Assembly: GCA_034190545.1 (NCBI GenBank)
Contig: JAXIOF010000036.1
Span: 1-64,000, forward strand
DNA length: 64,000 nt
Direction: 5' to 3'
From: Candidatus Afararchaeum irisae
Lineage (GTDB): Archaea; Halobacteriota; Halobacteria; Halobacteriales; Afararchaeaceae
Under the pieces are notes generated by a model. The model did not search any database. It was not told the DNA's origin and saw only the letters and a program-made list of their open reading frames with translations. Within the stretch, counting starts at the first letter, position 1, and every line of letters begins with the position of its first letter. The position numbers were made by a program, and so were the translations under genes. Positions 1-13,005 of this stretch are shown in pieces.

Positions 1-190
1 TGTTTGGTGGTTCGAGAGACGTAGTCTCTCGTCATCACGAAAATCGGAGATTTTCGAACGACACAGCCATCGGTGCGCCTGTTCGATAAATCAACGGGCA
101 GACTACGCCCACAAGAACAGGTAGTGTCGTAAACCACAATATCCCAACGGCGGTCGGGAATCCTCGCCCTTCAGGGCGGGGAGGATGTCA
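1..190 (+). mobile_element. Right end of an IS200/IS605-type (TnpB) element, left part outside window
   Basis: No transposase gene lies in this part; the stretch is noncoding and full of helices. Seen: an 8-bp stem with loop GTA at 13-31, an 8-bp stem with loop GGA at 38-56, and a nested helix in which 59-64 pairs with 124-129, 78-84 pairs with 115-121 and a GGGC/GCCC stem sits inside. A terminal palindrome around loop TTCA lies at about 163-186, followed by GGATGTCAA. The palindrome resembles the one at 25540-25560 beside the complete TnpB gene, and such palindromes are usual at ends of TnpB-type elements. The TnpB reading frame would lie left of position 1 on the plus strand. The boundary at about 190 is inferred from where the htpX homology stops. 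Confidence 0.6.
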
Positions 191-612
191 AGTATATGTG
201 CGAGCTCGTGAGCGAGGACTCCCTCCACCTCGTCGGAGTTAAGCCTGTTGAGGAGTTCCTGTGACACGACGACAGTTCCGGCTCCCTTGCGTCCGACCGC
301 GAAGGCGTTCGGCACCCCCATCTTAGCCACCATCAGACGCGGCTTCTCTATTCCCATGTCGTTGGACAGCGACTCGACACGTCTGTGTATCTCGGGGGCT
401 CGGTTCTCGGCGAGATCCTCGGCTCCTACGCTTCTGAGAGCCGCCCACTTACCAACCTTGTACTGAAAACCGACCAGTCCTATGCTTCCCACGAGAACTA
501 ATGGGAGCGAGACTCCAAAGACAGCCATCGCCACAGCGGCTGCAACAGCATACAGTGCAAAAAGGACTGATCCGGCTATTAGCATCCGAATCTTGAGTCC
601 AAGATGTCGCAT
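191..612 (-). pseudogene. htpX: HtpX-type M48 metalloprotease, cut by an insertion element
   Basis: The frame starts at 612 and encodes two N-terminal membrane segments (about residues 8-55), then the M48 core with NAFAVGRKGAGTVVVSQELL and the zinc-binding motif HELAH at the very end. Right after HELAHIL the frame runs into the palindrome of the insertion element and continues with unrelated codons to 103. The downstream Glu zinc ligand and the C-terminal half are missing, so the product cannot be an active protease. HtpX proteases degrade misfolded membrane proteins. A second, intact M48 membrane protease lies at 36648-38312. The lost 3' part may lie left of the element, outside the window. 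Confidence 0.8.
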
Positions 613-713
613 ATCTGAGGCTTGTTACGTCACGCATAAATGAGTGGTGTGGGTACTGTTGTCACTCTCAGCTAACCAAAAGACTCGTGTCCCCACGGGT
701 GAAACCGACTGTA

Positions 714-1367
714 ATGCCTTCTCAGAGAGAGTTCGACACGAAGCTCCGAGAGCTGTCTAACTACGTCGAACGTATAGGCGACGAGGTAACAGGAGAGGTT
801 GAGGGAGAGGCTGACGGGTCGCCTCTCCATGGCTACGAATGTGACCACGGAGGTCACAAGTACCGGATAATCGGGACTCAGGACTGGGAGTACTTTATAC
901 TGAGGTACTCTTACCAGATATACGGTGACTACGCCGTAGCCCAGAAGCTCCAGAGAGCGGAGGTACCTGAGGCGAGTGAAGACCAAGAGGTAAACATAAA
1001 CGTCGATCTGACCGACCAAGACCTCCAGAATGCGAAACAGGAACTATACCAACAGCTTTCTCAGGAGAGCCAGGAGGAGGTGGCTCAGGTTCGACAGAAG
1101 ATGATACAGATGCTCTCGACCCCCGAATCAGCGATTTCTTTCGTGCCTGATGACTCTCAGCAGATTCACGGGTTCAACATCGATAGAAAGATCTTCCCTT
1201 ACTCAGAGAGATTCTGTCTCTCGGAGTTCAACCGCAGTGTTCAGACTGTGGTGAGCCTGGGTTTTAAAGGGGTTGAGTACCTCAAAAACAGCTACGGCAT
1301 ACGAAGTATTACTATCTCTCAGTCGAGCACGAAGCAGGATCATCTTCGAGACCCCGGCTTTCGGTAG
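714..1367 (+). CDS. Hypothetical acidic protein
   Basis: A 217-residue protein of unknown function. An in-frame GTG at 687 is possible; ATG at 714 was chosen because the sequence before it looks unstructured. Residues about 35-75 contain Cys and His residues (YECDHGGHKY) and several aromatics (WEYFILRYSYQIYGDYAVAQ). About residues 85-150 are rich in Gln, Glu and Asp and probably form a coiled coil. The C-terminal third is more hydrophobic. No membrane segment or signal peptide is seen. It is a single gene between the broken htpX and the broken kinase gene, both of which are decayed, so the neighbourhood gives no hint of function. Confidence 0.55.
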   Translation: MPSQREFDTKLRELSNYVERIGDEVTGEVEGEADGSPLHGYECDHGGHKYRIIGTQDWEYFILRYSYQIYGDYAVAQKLQRAEVPEASEDQEVNINVDLTDQDLQNAKQELYQQLSQESQEEVAQVRQKMIQMLSTPESAISFVPDDSQQIHGFNIDRKIFPYSERFCLSEFNRSVQTVVSLGFKGVEYLKNSYGIRSITISQSSTKQDHLRDPGFR

Positions 1368-1429
1368 GATTCGGTCTTGGATATCATCGTGGGAGTTATA
1401 TATCGGAGCCAAGAAGGTTTAGAAGAGAG

Positions 1430-5750
<4,321 letters not shown>

Positions 5751-5799
5751 TTTGGCGGGGTCACGGCTGTCGGTTCGCGTGAGACTGGGGCTGAGAAGG

Positions 5800-6177
5800 T
5801 CAGTCCGTCTTCGTCCTTAGCCAGACTGTCGTAGACAGGCTGTAGACAAAGACGACTCCGAAGACAGCCTTTACGACGATCTCTCCACCGCTCGCAGTCG
5901 CTCCGACGAATCCTATCAGGCTTCCGACTGCCGCGAGTCCCGAGACGTATAAGGCGGTTGTGGACATTGCGTCTTTCTTCTGTCCCTCGTCGGCGCTTCT
6001 AAGGACTCCCGACTCGGTGAAGCCGCGTGATCTCAGACCTATCCCCATGTAGAAGAGTGAGACGACTCCGACGAATCCGGCTGCGATATATACGGGTGAC
6101 GAGATGCTCGGAACTACGCCGGCTAAGAGAACCCCGAGTAAGAGAAGAACCGTACCCATTACTTTGCTAGTGTTCAT
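5800..6177 (-). CDS. Small four-helix membrane protein, unknown function
   Basis: A 125-residue hydrophobic protein with four predicted membrane segments, at about residues 7-25, 29-48, 72-93 and 100-120. A polar loop containing SADEGQKKDAMS joins the second and third. No family motif is recognised. It lies between katG and the aEF-1 beta gene, with about 60 bases to the katG control region and 45 bases to the stop of aEF-1 beta. The arrangement could be a read-through transcript from aEF-1 beta, but nothing ties it functionally to either neighbour. Confidence 0.6.
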   Translation of the reverse strand: MNTSKVMGTVLLLLGVLLAGVVPSISSPVYIAAGFVGVVSLFYMGIGLRSRGFTESGVLRSADEGQKKDAMSTTALYVSGLAAVGSLIGFVGATASGGEIVVKAVFGVVFVYSLSTTVWLRTKTD

Positions 6178-6222
6178 CGGACTGTGCGTGGGAGACGGAG
6201 ACGTGGCTTTGATTAAGTTAAT

Positions 6223-6489
6223 CTAAAGCCTTCCGACGTCTTCGACACTCACACTCTCGACGTCGTCGACGTCTCCGAAAGCTTCCTCGACCGCCTCAGT
6301 ACCTCCCGCCTCGTCGGGGACGACGACGGTCACTATGAGTGCGGTAAGACCGAATGCGACGTCCTCGGTGTCGACGTTGCTTATCTTGGCGTTCTCGGGA
6401 AGAGTCCCTTCGAGTCTCTCTCTGAGACTGTCGAGGTCGACGTCGGGACTCGTTGGCATAACCTTGATCTGAGCAGCTACCTTAGCCAT
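6223..6489 (-). CDS. ef1b: Translation elongation factor aEF-1 beta
   Basis: Nucleotide exchange factor for aEF-1 alpha in protein synthesis. The 88-residue length and the pattern [16 protein letters not shown] near the start, [15 protein letters not shown] in the middle and [12 protein letters not shown] at the end match the archaeal family. It starts four bases after the stop of the upstream zinc protein gene, the same gene order as in well-studied haloarchaea, so the two are cotranscribed from the TATA box near 6708. Confidence 0.95.
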   Translation of the reverse strand: MAKVAAQIKVMPTSPDVDLDSLRERLEGTLPENAKISNVDTEDVAFGLTALIVTVVVPDEAGGTEAVEEAFGDVDDVESVSVEDVGRL

Positions 6490-6493
6490 ATTA

Positions 6494-6673
6494 TCACGGT
6501 CCTACGAATCCGCAGTCGGGGCACTTGTACTTGTTACCCTGTTTTCTGCAGTTCGAACAACGGTAGATCTCGTGTCCGCATTCGGGACAGTTGAACTGAG
6601 CGTATCCCGTGCCGACTATAGTGATGCCACACGAGACACAGCTCTTGCGCTGATCCTGTTCTGCTTGGCTCAT
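6494..6673 (-). CDS. HVO_2753-type small zinc-finger protein
   Basis: A 59-residue protein with eight cysteines in four CxxC pairs: CVSC, CPEC, CSNC and CPDC. This matches in length and motif order the haloarchaeal HVO_2753 family, in which the four pairs form two zinc-binding pockets. Loss of that protein in Haloferax is known to affect swarming and biofilm formation, but its partner is not known. The stop is followed four bases later by the aEF-1 beta start, as in other haloarchaea. The start at 6673 is supported by the TATA-like box at 6704-6714. Confidence 0.92.
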   Translation of the reverse strand: MSQAEQDQRKSCVSCGITIVGTGYAQFNCPECGHEIYRCSNCRKQGNKYKCPDCGFVGP

Positions 6674-6703
6674 AGAAGGAGATTCGTCGGCTCAGTTGAT
6701 AAG

Positions 6704-6714
6704 GTTTTATACCT
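6704..6714 (-). promoter_or_regulatory. TATA box of the zinc protein / aEF-1 beta operon
   Basis: On the minus strand the sequence reads GGTATAAAACC, a strong archaeal TATA match. It lies 31-41 bases upstream of the start at 6673, so the transcript would begin only a few bases before the start codon. Confidence 0.6.
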
Positions 6715-6718
6715 GACT

Positions 6719-7375
6719 TTACTTCATCGCGGGACTCTCGCGGTCTCCCCAGTCGTCGAGGAAGGCTTCGAGTCCCTCGTCGGTCTTGGGATGCTCGAAC
6801 ATGCCGTCGAGCACACTAGGCGGAAGTGTAGCGACGTCTGCGCCCATCTTAGCCGACTCCTTGACGTGTTTGGGATGTCTTATGCTTGCTACGAGTATCT
6901 GAGTCTCGAAGTCGTATGAGCCGTAGATCTGGGATATCTCGTCTATCAGACCCATTCCGTCGTGTCCTATGTCGTCTATCCTGCCGACGAAGGGCGAGAC
7001 AAATGTCGCGCCGTTCTTCGCGGCGAGGAGAGCCTGGTTGGGCGAGAAGACTAGTGTGACGTTGGTGTCTATGCCCTCTGCGGTGAGTGTCTTGAGTGCC
7101 TTCATTCCTTCACGTGTCATCGGGAGCTTGACTGCGATGTTGTCCCCCCACGTGTCGTACTCGCGCGCCTCTTCTATCATCCCCTCGGCGTCGGTCGCGA
7201 TGACCTCGACGCTTATGGGACCCTCGACGAAGTTGTCGAGTTCGCTTATTATCTCGTCGTACTCCCGTCCCGTGTCGGAGACGAGAGACGGGTTCGTCGT
7301 CACACCATCTACGAATCCGAGTTCGTGTGCCTCACGTACCTCTTCTACGTCTGCTGAGTCTATGAAGAACTTCAT
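6719..7375 (-). CDS. tal: Transaldolase (TalC / fructose-6-phosphate aldolase-like)
   Basis: Class I aldolase of the non-oxidative pentose phosphate pathway that moves a three-carbon unit between sugar phosphates. The protein is 218 residues from the ATG at 7375, typical of the short TalC family. It begins [13 protein letters not shown] and has GVTTNPSLV, the Schiff-base lysine in NIAVKLPMT, and [12 protein letters not shown] longer frame reaches 7534, but those extra residues overlap the transketolase gene and have no homology. It is the last gene of the rpe-tktN-tktC-tal run, 29 bases after the tktC stop. Confidence 0.95.
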   Translation of the reverse strand: MKFFIDSADVEEVREAHELGFVDGVTTNPSLVSDTGREYDEIISELDNFVEGPISVEVIATDAEGMIEEAREYDTWGDNIAVKLPMTREGMKALKTLTAEGIDTNVTLVFSPNQALLAAKNGATFVSPFVGRIDDIGHDGMGLIDEISQIYGSYDFETQILVASIRHPKHVKESAKMGADVATLPPSVLDGMFEHPKTDEGLEAFLDDWGDRESPAMK

Positions 7376-7404
7376 TATGTATCGTACCTGTTTGGCTGTC
7401 TTAC

Positions 7405-8352
7405 TTAAAGTAACTCCTTTGCCGACTCGACTATGTCTTCTGCCGTGAGACCGTACGCCTCGTAGAGTTCGTCGGGAAGACCCGACTCCCCGAAGGTGTC
7501 GTCGACTCCGACACGTCTGATAGGAACGGGACATCTCTCTGTGACAGTCTCGGCGACCGCGCTTCCGAGTCCTCCTATCACAGAGTGATCCTCGGCGGTG
7601 ACTATGCCTTGCGTCTCCTCGGCGGCTTCTACCACCAGATCGTCGTCGAGGGGCTTTATCGACGGCATGTTGATGACACGAGCGTCTATACCCTCGTCGG
7701 CGAGCTTCTCTCCCGCCTCTATCGCCTCGTGGAGCATGGCTCCGTGTGCGATTACGGTCACGTCGTCTCCGTCTCTCATCACGGTACCCTCGCCTATCTC
7801 GGGGTCGTGGTCGTCGTCGAATACTACCGGAACGTCCTCACGTATCAGACGGAAGTAGACCGGACTGTCGTCGTCTGCGATCTTCTCGACGTACTTCTCA
7901 GCCTCGACTGCGTCGCCGGGCGAGATGACCTTCATGTTGGGGAGAGTCCTGTATATCGAGACGTCCTCTATCGCCTGGGCACTCTCTCCGTCCTGTCCCG
8001 TGATGAGACCCGCGTGGCTTCCCGCGACGGTCACGTTGAGGTCGTTCCTCGCTATCTGGTTCCTGACCTGTTCGAAGCCCCTCTCGGTGAATATAGCGAA
8101 TGTGCTCGCGAACGCGGTCTTTCCTGTCGATGCCATTCCCGCGGCGGTCACCATCATGTCCTGTTCTGCGATACCCATGTTGAACCAACGGTCGGGGTTC
8201 TCGTCCTTGAACCACGCGCCTCGTGTCGATCCCGCGAGGTCGGCGTCGAGAGCTACGACATCTTCTCTCTCTCTTCCAAGCTCTACGAGACCGTATCCGT
8301 ATCCGTTCCTCGTCGGCAGTTCGTCGTGTTCAGAAGGTGGTTTCGACATCAT
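7405..8352 (-). CDS. Transketolase, C-terminal subunit
   Basis: Carries the pyrimidine-binding and C-terminal domains of a split transketolase; thiamine diphosphate is bound together with the N-terminal subunit. The protein is 315 residues. Typical features are the catalytic Glu in [30 protein letters not shown], and a late [10 protein letters not shown] in the C-terminal domain. It starts directly after the stop of the N-terminal subunit with no gap, so the two chains are made together. Split transketolases of this form are common in archaea. Confidence 0.95.
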   Translation of the reverse strand: MMSKPPSEHDELPTRNGYGYGLVELGREREDVVALDADLAGSTRGAWFKDENPDRWFNMGIAEQDMMVTAAGMASTGKTAFASTFAIFTERGFEQVRNQIARNDLNVTVAGSHAGLITGQDGESAQAIEDVSIYRTLPNMKVISPGDAVEAEKYVEKIADDDSPVYFRLIREDVPVVFDDDHDPEIGEGTVMRDGDDVTVIAHGAMLHEAIEAGEKLADEGIDARVINMPSIKPLDDDLVVEAAEETQGIVTAEDHSVIGGLGSAVAETVTERCPVPIRRVGVDDTFGESGLPDELYEAYGLTAEDIVESAKELL

Positions 8353-9207
8353 CTATATCTCCTCCGCTTCTTCCTCGAATCCGAGTTCCCTGAGTCCTTT
8401 CCTGAGCTGTTCGTCGTTCGGTGCCTTTCCGTGGAATCCCGAGAGCTCCTCCTCCATGAACGAGATTCCCTTGCCCTTCGTCGAGTGGGAGATTACCACG
8501 GCGGGCTCGTCGTCGCGGTTCTCGTCTATATCCTCGAACGCCTCACGTATCGAGTCGAAGTCGTGTCCGTCACAGTCGGTGACGTACCAGCCGAACGACT
8601 CGAACTTGTCGTCGAGAGGCTCTATCGTCTTCGACTCCTCGACGGGACGGTCGTTCTGTACTCCGTTGTTGTCGACGACTACGGTGAGGTTGTCTATCGA
8701 CTTGTCTCCCGCGGTCATAGCCGCCTCCCAGACGGCACCTTCCTGTACTTCTCCGTCTCCGAGCATCGCGTAGACGTGGTAGTCAGCACCGTCGAGCTTG
8801 CCCGCGAGCGCGATACCGTTGGCGAACGACAGACCCTGTCCGAGCGACCCCGACGAGAAGTCGACACCGGGTATCTTCATGCTAGAGTGCCCCTGGAGTA
8901 GCTCGTCGAAGCCGCGGAACTTCATTAGCTCGTCGTCGGAGAAGAAGCCCTGTCTCGCGAGGACGGAGTAGTAGGCTGGGCAGGCGTGTCCCTTGCTGTA
9001 GATTAGCCTGTCCCTGTCGCCTGCGTCGGGATTTTCGGGATCGACATCTAGCTCCTCGTTGTAGAGCCAGATCAGCATCTCGGTCGCCGAGAGCGACCCT
9101 CCGGGATGTCCCGACCCCGCTGCGTTCGTCATCTTGAGTATCTCCTTACGTGTCTGTCTAGCTCGCTCTTCGTAGTTCTCGTAAGCTGTTTTCTCTTTCT
9201 GTGTCAT
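8353..9207 (-). CDS. Transketolase, N-terminal subunit
   Basis: Diphosphate-binding half of a split transketolase that transfers two-carbon units between ketoses and aldoses. The protein is 284 residues. It has NAAGSGHPGGSLSATE, KGHACPAYYSVLA and the thiamine diphosphate motif GDGEVQEGAVWEAAM continuing to DNNGVQNDRP. It overlaps the rpe stop by four bases (ATGA) and abuts tktC, which implies translational coupling. Confidence 0.96.
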   Translation of the reverse strand: MTQKEKTAYENYEERARQTRKEILKMTNAAGSGHPGGSLSATEMLIWLYNEELDVDPENPDAGDRDRLIYSKGHACPAYYSVLARQGFFSDDELMKFRGFDELLQGHSSMKIPGVDFSSGSLGQGLSFANGIALAGKLDGADYHVYAMLGDGEVQEGAVWEAAMTAGDKSIDNLTVVVDNNGVQNDRPVEESKTIEPLDDKFESFGWYVTDCDGHDFDSIREAFEDIDENRDDEPAVVISHSTKGKGISFMEEELSGFHGKAPNDEQLRKGLRELGFEEEAEEI

Positions 9208-9845
9208 TGTTTCTCCTCGGCTGCGTTTCTTATGTCTCTCATGGCTTCTGCCGGGCTGTCAGAGCCGAATATAGAAGAGCCGGACACGAGTACGTCGACA
9301 CCAGCCTCGACGCAGTCGCGTGCGTTCCCGACTCCCACTCCGCCGTCGATCTCTATCTCGACGTCCGACTTCGAGTCTATCTCCTCGACCTTGTCGAGTA
9401 CACCCGGGAGGAACTCCTGTCCTCCGAAGCCGGGGTTGACCGACATCACGAGAACGCGGTCGAGGTCGCTCAGAACTTCGTCTAAGACGGTCGCAGGAGT
9501 CGCGGGGTTTATCGCCACACCCGCGTCCATGCCTTCGTCGTGTATCCTCTGTACAGTTCTGTGGAGATGGACACACGTTTCCTCATGGACTGTGAGAGTA
9601 TCGGCACCCGCGTCGGCGAACTCTGATATGTAGTCGTCGGGATTTTCTATCATCAGATGGGTGTCGAAAGACAGATCTGTGACCGGGTCGAGCGAGTCGA
9701 GAACGAGGGGACCGAACGTGATGTTGGGAACGAAATGACCGTCCATGACGTCGAGGTGTAACATGTCGGCTTCCTCGACTTTCTCGACCTCATCGGCGAG
9801 ATGTGAGAAGTCTGCTGAGAGTAACGATGGTGCTATCTTGACCAT
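9204..9845 (-). CDS. rpe: Ribulose-phosphate 3-epimerase
   Basis: Interconverts ribulose 5-phosphate and xylulose 5-phosphate. The protein is 213 residues and starts MVKIAPSLLSADFSHL. Metal and substrate residues are visible in MLHLDVMDGHFVPNITFGP, DTHLMIENPDDYI, VMSVNPGFGGQEFLP and EIDGGV. It is the first gene of a four-gene run that encodes the whole non-oxidative pentose phosphate branch except ribose-5-phosphate isomerase. A TATA-like box 31-38 bases upstream suggests a leaderless transcript. Confidence 0.96.
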   Translation of the reverse strand: MVKIAPSLLSADFSHLADEVEKVEEADMLHLDVMDGHFVPNITFGPLVLDSLDPVTDLSFDTHLMIENPDDYISEFADAGADTLTVHEETCVHLHRTVQRIHDEGMDAGVAINPATPATVLDEVLSDLDRVLVMSVNPGFGGQEFLPGVLDKVEEIDSKSDVEIEIDGGVGVGNARDCVEAGVDVLVSGSSIFGSDSPAEAMRDIRNAAEEKQ

Positions 9846-9875
9846 ATAGGTAGTTACTAATCCGTCTCAGCACCA

Positions 9876-9883
9876 CTTTAAAC
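9876..9883 (-). promoter_or_regulatory. TATA box of the rpe-tkt-tal operon
   Basis: The minus strand reads GTTTAAAG about 31-38 bases before the rpe start at 9845, the normal distance for a leaderless archaeal transcript. Confidence 0.5.
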
Positions 9884-9995
9884 AACCGTTTTGAGGGGTG
9901 TATGTCAAGCTCTGACCAACACCAATACACCATCAGTGTCTACCACTCCTGTCTACCACCACCAGTTTGATCTGTCTTCTCGTCGTACACCGGGT

Positions 9996-10352
9996 ATGCA
10001 GCCGAGCAAGTTCATTTGGTGGGCGTCCGAGGACAAGGATCAGCTACACAAGTTCGAGGACATATGCGATGAGAGAAACTGGGTCTCACGCCACGGAATA
10101 CAGGACTTCCTTCTATCCCAGCTTCCCGGTGAACCCGACAAGGTACGTATGGAGGTTCCGACCGACTACTGGAGCGACATAGAGAATCCTCACATCGACA
10201 CCGCGGGAGAGATCGACCTACTCGAACTCGAAGGCGTCGCGCATTACCCCGAGAAGAAGATAGAGTTCGAGACAGTTACTAAGATGGTGAAGGACGACGA
10301 AGACCCGTCGATAGACTGGAAGGTCTGGAAGATGCAGAAGAAGTATCCCTGA
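9996..10352 (+). CDS. Hypothetical acidic protein, cotranscribed with ribose bisphosphate isomerase gene
   Basis: A 118-residue protein from the ATG at 9996 (MQPSKFIWWASEDKDQLHKF). The open frame reaches back to 9891, but the extra codons are low in acidic residues and look noncoding. Seen: a Trp-rich start, the stretch DERNWVSRHGIQDFLLSQLP, and a Lys-rich end (WKVWKMQKKYP). No family is recognised and no membrane segment is present. It ends one base before the start of the next gene, so the two are almost certainly translated from the same message. A role connected with pentose bisphosphate or nucleotide breakdown is possible only by context. Confidence 0.6.
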   Translation: MQPSKFIWWASEDKDQLHKFEDICDERNWVSRHGIQDFLLSQLPGEPDKVRMEVPTDYWSDIENPHIDTAGEIDLLELEGVAHYPEKKIEFETVTKMVKDDEDPSIDWKVWKMQKKYP

Positions 10353-10353
10353 T

Positions 10354-11238
10354 ATGAACGGAGAAGATCCCGACGAGGTGATAAGAAAGATACGCGAGGT
10401 CGAGATACAGGGAGCGACCTCAGTCGCAAGAGAGGGAATCCGTCTTCTGCGACGTATGGAGGAAACAGGAAGGAGCCGCGACGAAGTCGAGGACGTAGCC
10501 GAGAGACTCCGGGAAGCACGTCCGACTGAGCCACTTCTGTTCAACTCGCTCGACATGGCTCTCGGTCGACAGGAGAGCTACGACGCCATACTCGGACACA
10601 TAGACGAGTCGCGTGACGAGATAGTATCTAACGCTAACGCTAACGCTAACGGAAGAGGGATTCTCGAGGACTCCGAGGTGGTCTACACACACTGTCACTC
10701 GTCTACAGTCACACGTGTTCTGAAGCAGACATACCGAGACACCGACTTCGAGGTACGTGCGACAGAGACACGTCCCCTATACCAGGGAAGAGAGACAGCC
10801 AGAGAGCTGTCGAACAGCAGTATTCCGACGAGTCTCTACGTCGACTCGGGGGCGCGTCTCGCACTCGAAGGCGTCGGAGAAGACCCAGCCGACGTGATGT
10901 TGATAGGTGCCGACGCTGTCGGATCGAGAGGCAACGTCATAAACAAGATAGGAAGCCGTGTCTTCGCAAACGTAGCCGACTCGCTCGACGTTCCTGTCTA
11001 CGTACTCGCCGACTCGTGGAAATACCTCCCCGATGTCGAGGAAGAAGTCGAGAGACGTCTTGAGAGACGTGACCCCGACGAAGTCTGGGAGGAGGCACCC
11101 GACGGGGTCGATGTCGTCAACTACGCCTTCGAGTTAGTGCCTAACGACGTCTTAGAAGGGATAGTCACTGAGATCGGAGTTATAGAGCCCGGTGAGTTCG
11201 GGGAAAGAGTAGAGTCGGAGTATCCCGAACTCGCTTAG
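10354..11238 (+). CDS. Ribose-1,5-bisphosphate isomerase / eIF-2B alpha-like protein
   Basis: Member of the eIF-2B alpha / ribose-1,5-bisphosphate isomerase family, 294 residues. In archaea this family converts ribose 1,5-bisphosphate to ribulose 1,5-bisphosphate in the AMP degradation pathway that feeds form III RuBisCO. The expected catalytic Cys is in YTHCHSSTV and the catalytic Asp in MLIGADAVGSRGNVINKIG. A short Asn-Ala repeat encoded by four exact CTAACG units (10628-10651) is inserted at about residue 95. The older annotation as translation factor subunit is possible. The RuBisCO gene is not in the window, so the pathway remains inferred. Confidence 0.85.
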   Translation: MNGEDPDEVIRKIREVEIQGATSVAREGIRLLRRMEETGRSRDEVEDVAERLREARPTEPLLFNSLDMALGRQESYDAILGHIDESRDEIVSNANANANGRGILEDSEVVYTHCHSSTVTRVLKQTYRDTDFEVRATETRPLYQGRETARELSNSSIPTSLYVDSGARLALEGVGEDPADVMLIGADAVGSRGNVINKIGSRVFANVADSLDVPVYVLADSWKYLPDVEEEVERRLERRDPDEVWEEAPDGVDVVNYAFELVPNDVLEGIVTEIGVIEPGEFGERVESEYPELA

Positions 11239-11240
11239 GC

Positions 11241-12467
11241 TTAAGCCATTATCGAGGCAAGGTCAACCTCCTCTTCGAGGAGCTCGTGCTCGTGTCCCTC
11301 GATGTCCATCTTGTCCTCTATTATCTTCGTGAGCTTTCCGACGGGACGTACGTTTCCTATGAGTATCGCACCGATGAGACGTCCGTCCTTGTAGCACAGT
11401 CTTCTGTACTCCTTCTCGCCGTACCTCCTCGACTCGTAGGTGTCAGCCATCGGCGGGCTTCCGAGCGATATGAACGGCATCGAGAAATGGGCGACCGAGT
11501 AGGTTGAGACGAACTCGAATGCCTCGGCGTCGTCGGGGTTGAGCATGTTCTTCGCGGCGCGCTCGCCCTGTGCCATCGCTGAGTCCCAGGAACCGTTCGT
11601 CTTGTACTCCTGTGTAATCGGATCGTAGAATTCGGCTATGTCTCCCGCGGCGTAGATGTCCTCGTCCTTCGTCTGGAGTGTCTCGTCGACGACTATGCCG
11701 TCGTTTGTCTCGACCTCGGTTCCCTCCATGAGATCGGTGTTGAGGTCGAGTCCTATACAGACGCCGGCTATGTCACAGTCGTAGACCTCTCCCGAGGTTC
11801 CGACACACTCCTCGACGCTTCCCATGCGGTCGACTCCGAACCTCTCGACGCCCTCCTGGAAGACGGGCTCGACTCCTATCGATCTTAGCTCGTCGTGGAT
11901 TATCTCAGCGCCGTCCTTGTCGATGCCGTACCTCCACCATCTGTCTCCTCTCATGAGATACTTCGCGTCGACGTCATTCTCCCCCATCGCGTACGCGAAG
12001 TCTATACCGAGGAGACCCGCTCCGACTATGACGCCCGAGTCGGCTTCCTCGGCGTCTCTCCTTATTCTGCGCGAGTCGACGAAGGTCCAGAAGTTGTGTA
12101 TTCCGTCGGCGTCTCCGTGTGGTACGGGAAGGTTCCACGGCTTACCTCCCGCTGCGACGAGGAGCTTGTCGTACTCGACTGTCTCCTCGTTGTGGAGTAT
12201 GACCTGGCTGTTGTCGTTGTCTATCCTGTTGACACGTGTGTTGAGCATCAGGTCGATGTCGTTCTCGTCGTACCACTCCTCGTCGTGCATCCTGATCTCT
12301 TCCTCGGGCATCTTGCCCTTGGCGTACTCCTTTATGTTTATACGGTTGTAGAGCGGCTCGGGCTCGTCGGTAATAACCGTGATCTCTGCGGAGTCAGACT
12401 CCTCCCTAAGCGTCTCTGCCGCGGTCGATCCCGCGATTCCGTCTCCGATAATTACGTATTCAGACAT
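11241..12467 (-). CDS. FAD-dependent pyridine nucleotide-disulfide oxidoreductase family protein
   Basis: A 408-residue flavoprotein. The N-terminal FAD-binding motif is VIIGDGIAGSTAAETL, the NAD(P)-binding motif is GVIVGAGLLGIDFAYAMG, and the second FAD contact is IYAAGDIAEF. The layout resembles ferredoxin or rubredoxin reductases and the FAD domain of nitrite reductase NirB. No redox-active CxxxxC pair is present, so it is not a disulfide reductase in the strict sense. The electron partner cannot be told from the sequence. The promoter is very AT-rich (alternating TA at 12491-12503), giving a clear TATA signal. Its stop lies two bases from the end of the converging isomerase gene. Confidence 0.88.
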   Translation of the reverse strand: MSEYVIIGDGIAGSTAAETLREESDSAEITVITDEPEPLYNRINIKEYAKGKMPEEEIRMHDEEWYDENDIDLMLNTRVNRIDNDNSQVILHNEETVEYDKLLVAAGGKPWNLPVPHGDADGIHNFWTFVDSRRIRRDAEEADSGVIVGAGLLGIDFAYAMGENDVDAKYLMRGDRWWRYGIDKDGAEIIHDELRSIGVEPVFQEGVERFGVDRMGSVEECVGTSGEVYDCDIAGVCIGLDLNTDLMEGTEVETNDGIVVDETLQTKDEDIYAAGDIAEFYDPITQEYKTNGSWDSAMAQGERAAKNMLNPDDAEAFEFVSTYSVAHFSMPFISLGSPPMADTYESRRYGEKEYRRLCYKDGRLIGAILIGNVRPVGKLTKIIEDKMDIEGHEHELLEEEVDLASIMA

Positions 12468-12546
12468 TCGTATTGTTCGGAAGTACCTTCATATATATAT
12501 ATTAATTGGTATGTTCCTGTGTGCCAGTGTGACTTACCACAGGCTG

Positions 12547-12942
12547 TCAGTCTATCGACTCGAAGAATCCCTCGGGCGGCTCAGTGGGTGTCCAGTCTCC
12601 TTCCTCGACGACTACGGGAGTGATCTCGCCCTCTACCGCAGGATCGTCGTCACCGTTCTTGTAGACCTCGAATCCGACAGTGAAAGAAGTCTCTCCTGTC
12701 TCTTCGACCCGAGCCACGACCTCGATCTCATCGTCGTATCCTAAGGCGTCGTTGTAGTTAGCCTCGGCGTTGGCTCTGGGTATGTCATAGCCCTCGTCAT
12801 GGAGTCGGTCGAGCGACCAGCCCGCCTCTCTCAGAAGCTCCATCTCTGCGTCCTCGAAGTACCTGAAGACGCTCGCGAAATGTATCTGTCCCGAGGCGTC
12901 GGTGTGTCTCCATCTCACTCGTGTCGAAAACGTGTGTTCCAT
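12547..12942 (-). CDS. Acyl-CoA thioesterase, 4-hydroxybenzoyl-CoA thioesterase type (hot-dog fold)
   Basis: Hydrolyses acyl-CoA thioesters. The protein is 131 residues, standard for single hot-dog proteins. The signature VRWRHTDASGQIHFASVFRYFEDAE holds the catalytic Asp and the helix of the fold (quoted here as two parts: VRWRHTDASGQIHF and ASVFRYFEDAE). The C-terminal strand region follows with FTVGFEVYKNG. It is a single gene with 64 bases to the toxin gene and about 80 bases to the flavoprotein gene. The substrate is unknown. Confidence 0.88.
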   Translation of the reverse strand: MEHTFSTRVRWRHTDASGQIHFASVFRYFEDAEMELLREAGWSLDRLHDEGYDIPRANAEANYNDALGYDDEIEVVARVEETGETSFTVGFEVYKNGDDDPAVEGEITPVVVEEGDWTPTEPPEGFFESID

Positions 12943-13005
12943 GTAGTCGGCTTTGGCGAGACACGACTTATCTACTTCGGAGAGTGTCCACCGTATAAGA
13001 TATAG

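Noticed and set aside
7585-8901. 438-codon plus-strand open frame
   Set aside because: It lies antisense over both transketolase genes, which have clear motifs; its composition follows from the codon bias of the opposite strand.
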